Source of the DNA: CAZOKO01 sp964580455
Lineage (GTDB): Bacteria; Desulfobacterota; WTBG01
Length of the DNA: 22,243 bases
Assembly: GCA_964580455.1 (NCBI GenBank)
Contig: CAZOKO010000040.1
Location: 1 to 22,243 of the forward strand
Direction: 5' to 3'
In this document: piece by piece, positions 20,468 to 22,243 of the stretch
Layout: each line of letters opens with the position of its first letter
Numbering within the stretch: position 1 is the first letter of the stretch
The notes under the pieces: model-generated
What the model saw: only the letters and a program-made list of their open reading frames with translations
The model's database searches: none
What the model was told of the DNA's origin: nothing
Program-made: the position numbers and the translations under genes

Positions 20468-21973
20468 ATGAAAGAACAAAATAGGGATAGAGATCCAAGA
20501 CTTAAATTCTTAAGCAATATTTCTTCTCTCGTAAATTCAGTTTCTGATTTAGATCACCTTTTAGAATTAATCATTGAATCAGTGACCGAAGTGATGGGAG
20601 CCAGAGCAAGTTCACTGTTGTTACTGGATAAAAAGGCAGAGAAACTATATTTCCAGGTTGCCACTGGGGATAAAAAGGATGATGTAAAGAAGTTTGAAGT
20701 AGGCTTGGGGGAAGGGATTGCAGGACATGTGGCTAAAACAGGAAAACCGCTATTGGTGGAAGATGTTAGGAAAGATTCTATATGGGATGAGAAGATTAGT
20801 GAATCAATTGGGTTTGATACTAAATCTATAGCATGTGTACCGATGAAGATTGGTGAAGAAGTTGTAGGAGTTGTGGAAATCATTGACAGGGAGGATGGCA
20901 AGCCTATTAGAAGTGAGGATATGGAAATTCTCGTAGAATTTGCAAATATGGCTGCATCGGCTATTGTGAAAGCAAAGGAGTATAAAAAGGTAATTGAAGA
21001 GAATGCAGGTCTAAAGAGTCAGTTAGATATGAGATATCAGATTATTGGAGAAAGTAGCGAGATAAAAAAGGTGATTGCTGATGCTATTAAAGTGTCCAAT
21101 TCCAAATCCACTGTGCTGATTGAGGGTGAAAGCGGTACAGGTAAGGAACTGATAGCCAGGCTTATCCACAGATCTGGAGCTCGTAGAAATAAAGCTTTCG
21201 TTATTGTTAATTGTGGGGCTCTTCCTGAAACCCTTTTAGAAGCTGAGCTGTTTGGTCATGAAAAGGGGTCATTTACTGGGGCGCTGTTTAAGAAAATTGG
21301 CTTATTTGAAACTGCTGATGGTGGCACTATTTTTCTTGATGAGATAGGTGAGATGAGTCAGGCAATGCAGGTAAAACTTTTAAGATTTTTACAGGAAGGT
21401 ACTTTTAATCGCATTGGCAGTTCTGTTTCCATAACTGTTGATGTCAGGGTTGTTTCCGCAACCAATAAAGATTTGAAGAAAAGGACTAAAGAAGGAAAAT
21501 TCAGAGAAGACCTGTTCTACAGGATAAATGTAATTCAATTGAAGATGCCTGCGCTGAGAGAGAGAAGAGAAGATGTCACCGTTTTAGCTGAGTACTTTCT
21601 TCGGAAATACGGTGCTGAAAGAGGGTTGAAGAAGATGGAGATTTCATCAGAAGCCATGAAAGCAATGCTAAGCTATGATTGGCCTGGTAATGTGCGTGAG
21701 TTGGAAAATGCGATTGAAAGAGCCGTTGTAATGGGAGATGTCAGTGGTAAGATAATGCTAAACGATTTGCCTATCGGAAAAACGGATTCAGGATTTCAGG
21801 GGGGTATTGAGGTAGGTATGACCTTAAAAGATGCTCAGGATTTGTTTAAAAAGGAATTTTTAAAAAAAACGCTGGCATACACACATGGAAATAGAAAAAA
21901 GGCTGCTGAAATCATGGAAATTCAAAGAACATACCTTTCCAGGCTTATAAGTGAGTATGCCTTACGATTTTGA
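20468..21973 (+). CDS. Sigma-54-dependent transcriptional activator, GAF-AAA-Fis
   Basis: Proteins of the NtrC/NifA type bind upstream enhancers and use ATP to open promoters held by sigma-54 RNA polymerase. The N-terminal GAF sensor spans about residues 25-170 (SVSDLDHLLELIIESVTEVMG through the VVGVVEIID strand). The AAA+ domain has Walker A GESGTGKE (220-227), the sigma-54 contact loop GSFTGA (267-272; GAFTGA in most members), Walker B GGTIFLDE (285-292) and WPGNVRELENAIERA (405-419). A Fis-type helix-turn-helix ends the protein (about 459-500). There is no receiver domain, so it responds to a ligand or redox signal through GAF rather than to a kinase. NifA has the same layout, but nothing here ties it to nitrogen fixation. 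ATG 20468 follows GGAG by six bases. Confidence 0.94.
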   Translation: MKEQNRDRDPRLKFLSNISSLVNSVSDLDHLLELIIESVTEVMGARASSLLLLDKKAEKLYFQVATGDKKDDVKKFEVGLGEGIAGHVAKTGKPLLVEDVRKDSIWDEKISESIGFDTKSIACVPMKIGEEVVGVVEIIDREDGKPIRSEDMEILVEFANMAASAIVKAKEYKKVIEENAGLKSQLDMRYQIIGESSEIKKVIADAIKVSNSKSTVLIEGESGTGKELIARLIHRSGARRNKAFVIVNCGALPETLLEAELFGHEKGSFTGALFKKIGLFETADGGTIFLDEIGEMSQAMQVKLLRFLQEGTFNRIGSSVSITVDVRVVSATNKDLKKRTKEGKFREDLFYRINVIQLKMPALRERREDVTVLAEYFLRKYGAERGLKKMEISSEAMKAMLSYDWPGNVRELENAIERAVVMGDVSGKIMLNDLPIGKTDSGFQGGIEVGMTLKDAQDLFKKEFLKKTLAYTHGNRKKAAEIMEIQRTYLSRLISEYALRF

Positions 21974-22243
21974 TTAATTGGTTAATCTTTAAAAGAGAAA
22001 GACTGCCGGGACATTTGCTAACCTTAAAAAGCTAATTTTTGTCCTATTCCCCGCCGCATTGATTGACTTTTTCTAAAATATTTCTCTGCATAATTCCAGA
22101 ATGTTCTATTAGAAGAAGCTTTTATTTTAAGAAGGTTTCTACTGTTACAAGTTACATGCCCCCAGGTCAATTTTGTTAGTTGTTCTTTAACTAGCGTGAG
22201 TTTATTATAAATTCAGAAGAAGTCAAGCAAATCAGAGCCGTAA
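21974..22243 (-). other. Gene-free tail with minus-strand -10 element
   Basis: No gene longer than about 15 codons is seen on either strand. On the minus strand there is a perfect TATAAT (plus 22204-22209) with no matching -35 at good spacing. TAGTT (22180-22184) and AACTA (22192-22196) can pair around a 7-base loop. GGACA (22009-22013) and TGTCC (22040-22044) can also pair around 26 bases. A small RNA cannot be excluded, but nothing matches a family I know. Confidence 0.35.

Noticed and set aside
22000..22209. Small RNA gene (6S, SRP or tmRNA) in the tail on the minus strand
   Set aside because: A good -10 is present, but neither the conserved SRP loop, the 6S bubble nor tmRNA ends can be recognised, so no RNA gene is called.
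1..22243. CRISPR arrays, tRNA, rRNA, toxin-antitoxin or phage-defence genes
   Set aside because: No regularly spaced direct repeats, no tRNA cloverleaf or rRNA stretch, and no defence-type domains were found on either strand.

Overview
The window is AT-rich bacterial chromosome that looks like ordinary housekeeping DNA from a Gram-negative-type, uncultured lineage. Evidence for this is a type IV pilus/competence gene set (PilT, ComEA), a sigma-54 activator, frequent TTG/GTG starts with good Shine-Dalgarno sites, and intergenic spacers filled with degenerate G-rich repeats. I cannot assign a phylum from sequence alone. The gene order recalls Omnitrophota/Aerophobota-like candidate phyla, but that is an impression, not a result.

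Layout. (1) 119-3599: tilS and ftsH, separated by a repeat-bearing spacer. (2) 3768-9401: folP, then a tight same-strand run cdaA-cdaR-pdxJ-nnrD-tsaE. This run covers c-di-AMP synthesis and its regulator, pyridoxal phosphate synthesis, NAD(P)HX repair and tRNA t6A modification. (3) 9570-12502: lysC (with a very clear internal start for a separate regulatory beta subunit) and cimA, together feeding aspartate-family and isoleucine biosynthesis. A 92-bp element with 12-bp inverted ends lies just after cimA. (4) 12699-14804: a ComEA-like DNA-binding membrane protein, a LysE-type exporter and a membrane-anchored TPR protein. (5) 14805-15105, minus strand: a 47-residue, very basic small protein with its own Shine-Dalgarno site and a leader that can form two mutually crossing stems. 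(6) 15199-17928: an unusual ClpX-like unfoldase followed directly by a zinc-finger-less DnaJ. (7) 17948-19433, minus strand: pilT followed by a small coiled-coil gene. (8) 19553-20075: a solitary IS200/IS605-type insertion sequence with matching hairpins at both ends. (9) 20468-21973: a GAF-AAA-Fis sigma-54 activator. The last 270 bases hold no gene I can support.

The most unusual items are three. The ClpX-like protein keeps the ClpP-docking IGF loop, lacks the zinc-binding N-domain and carries what looks like a second, degenerate copy of the small AAA+ domain, paired with a DnaJ. The unannotated small basic protein has a pseudoknot-capable leader. The overlapping in-frame lysC beta start is the third. 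Promoter and structure calls are read by eye and not computed.
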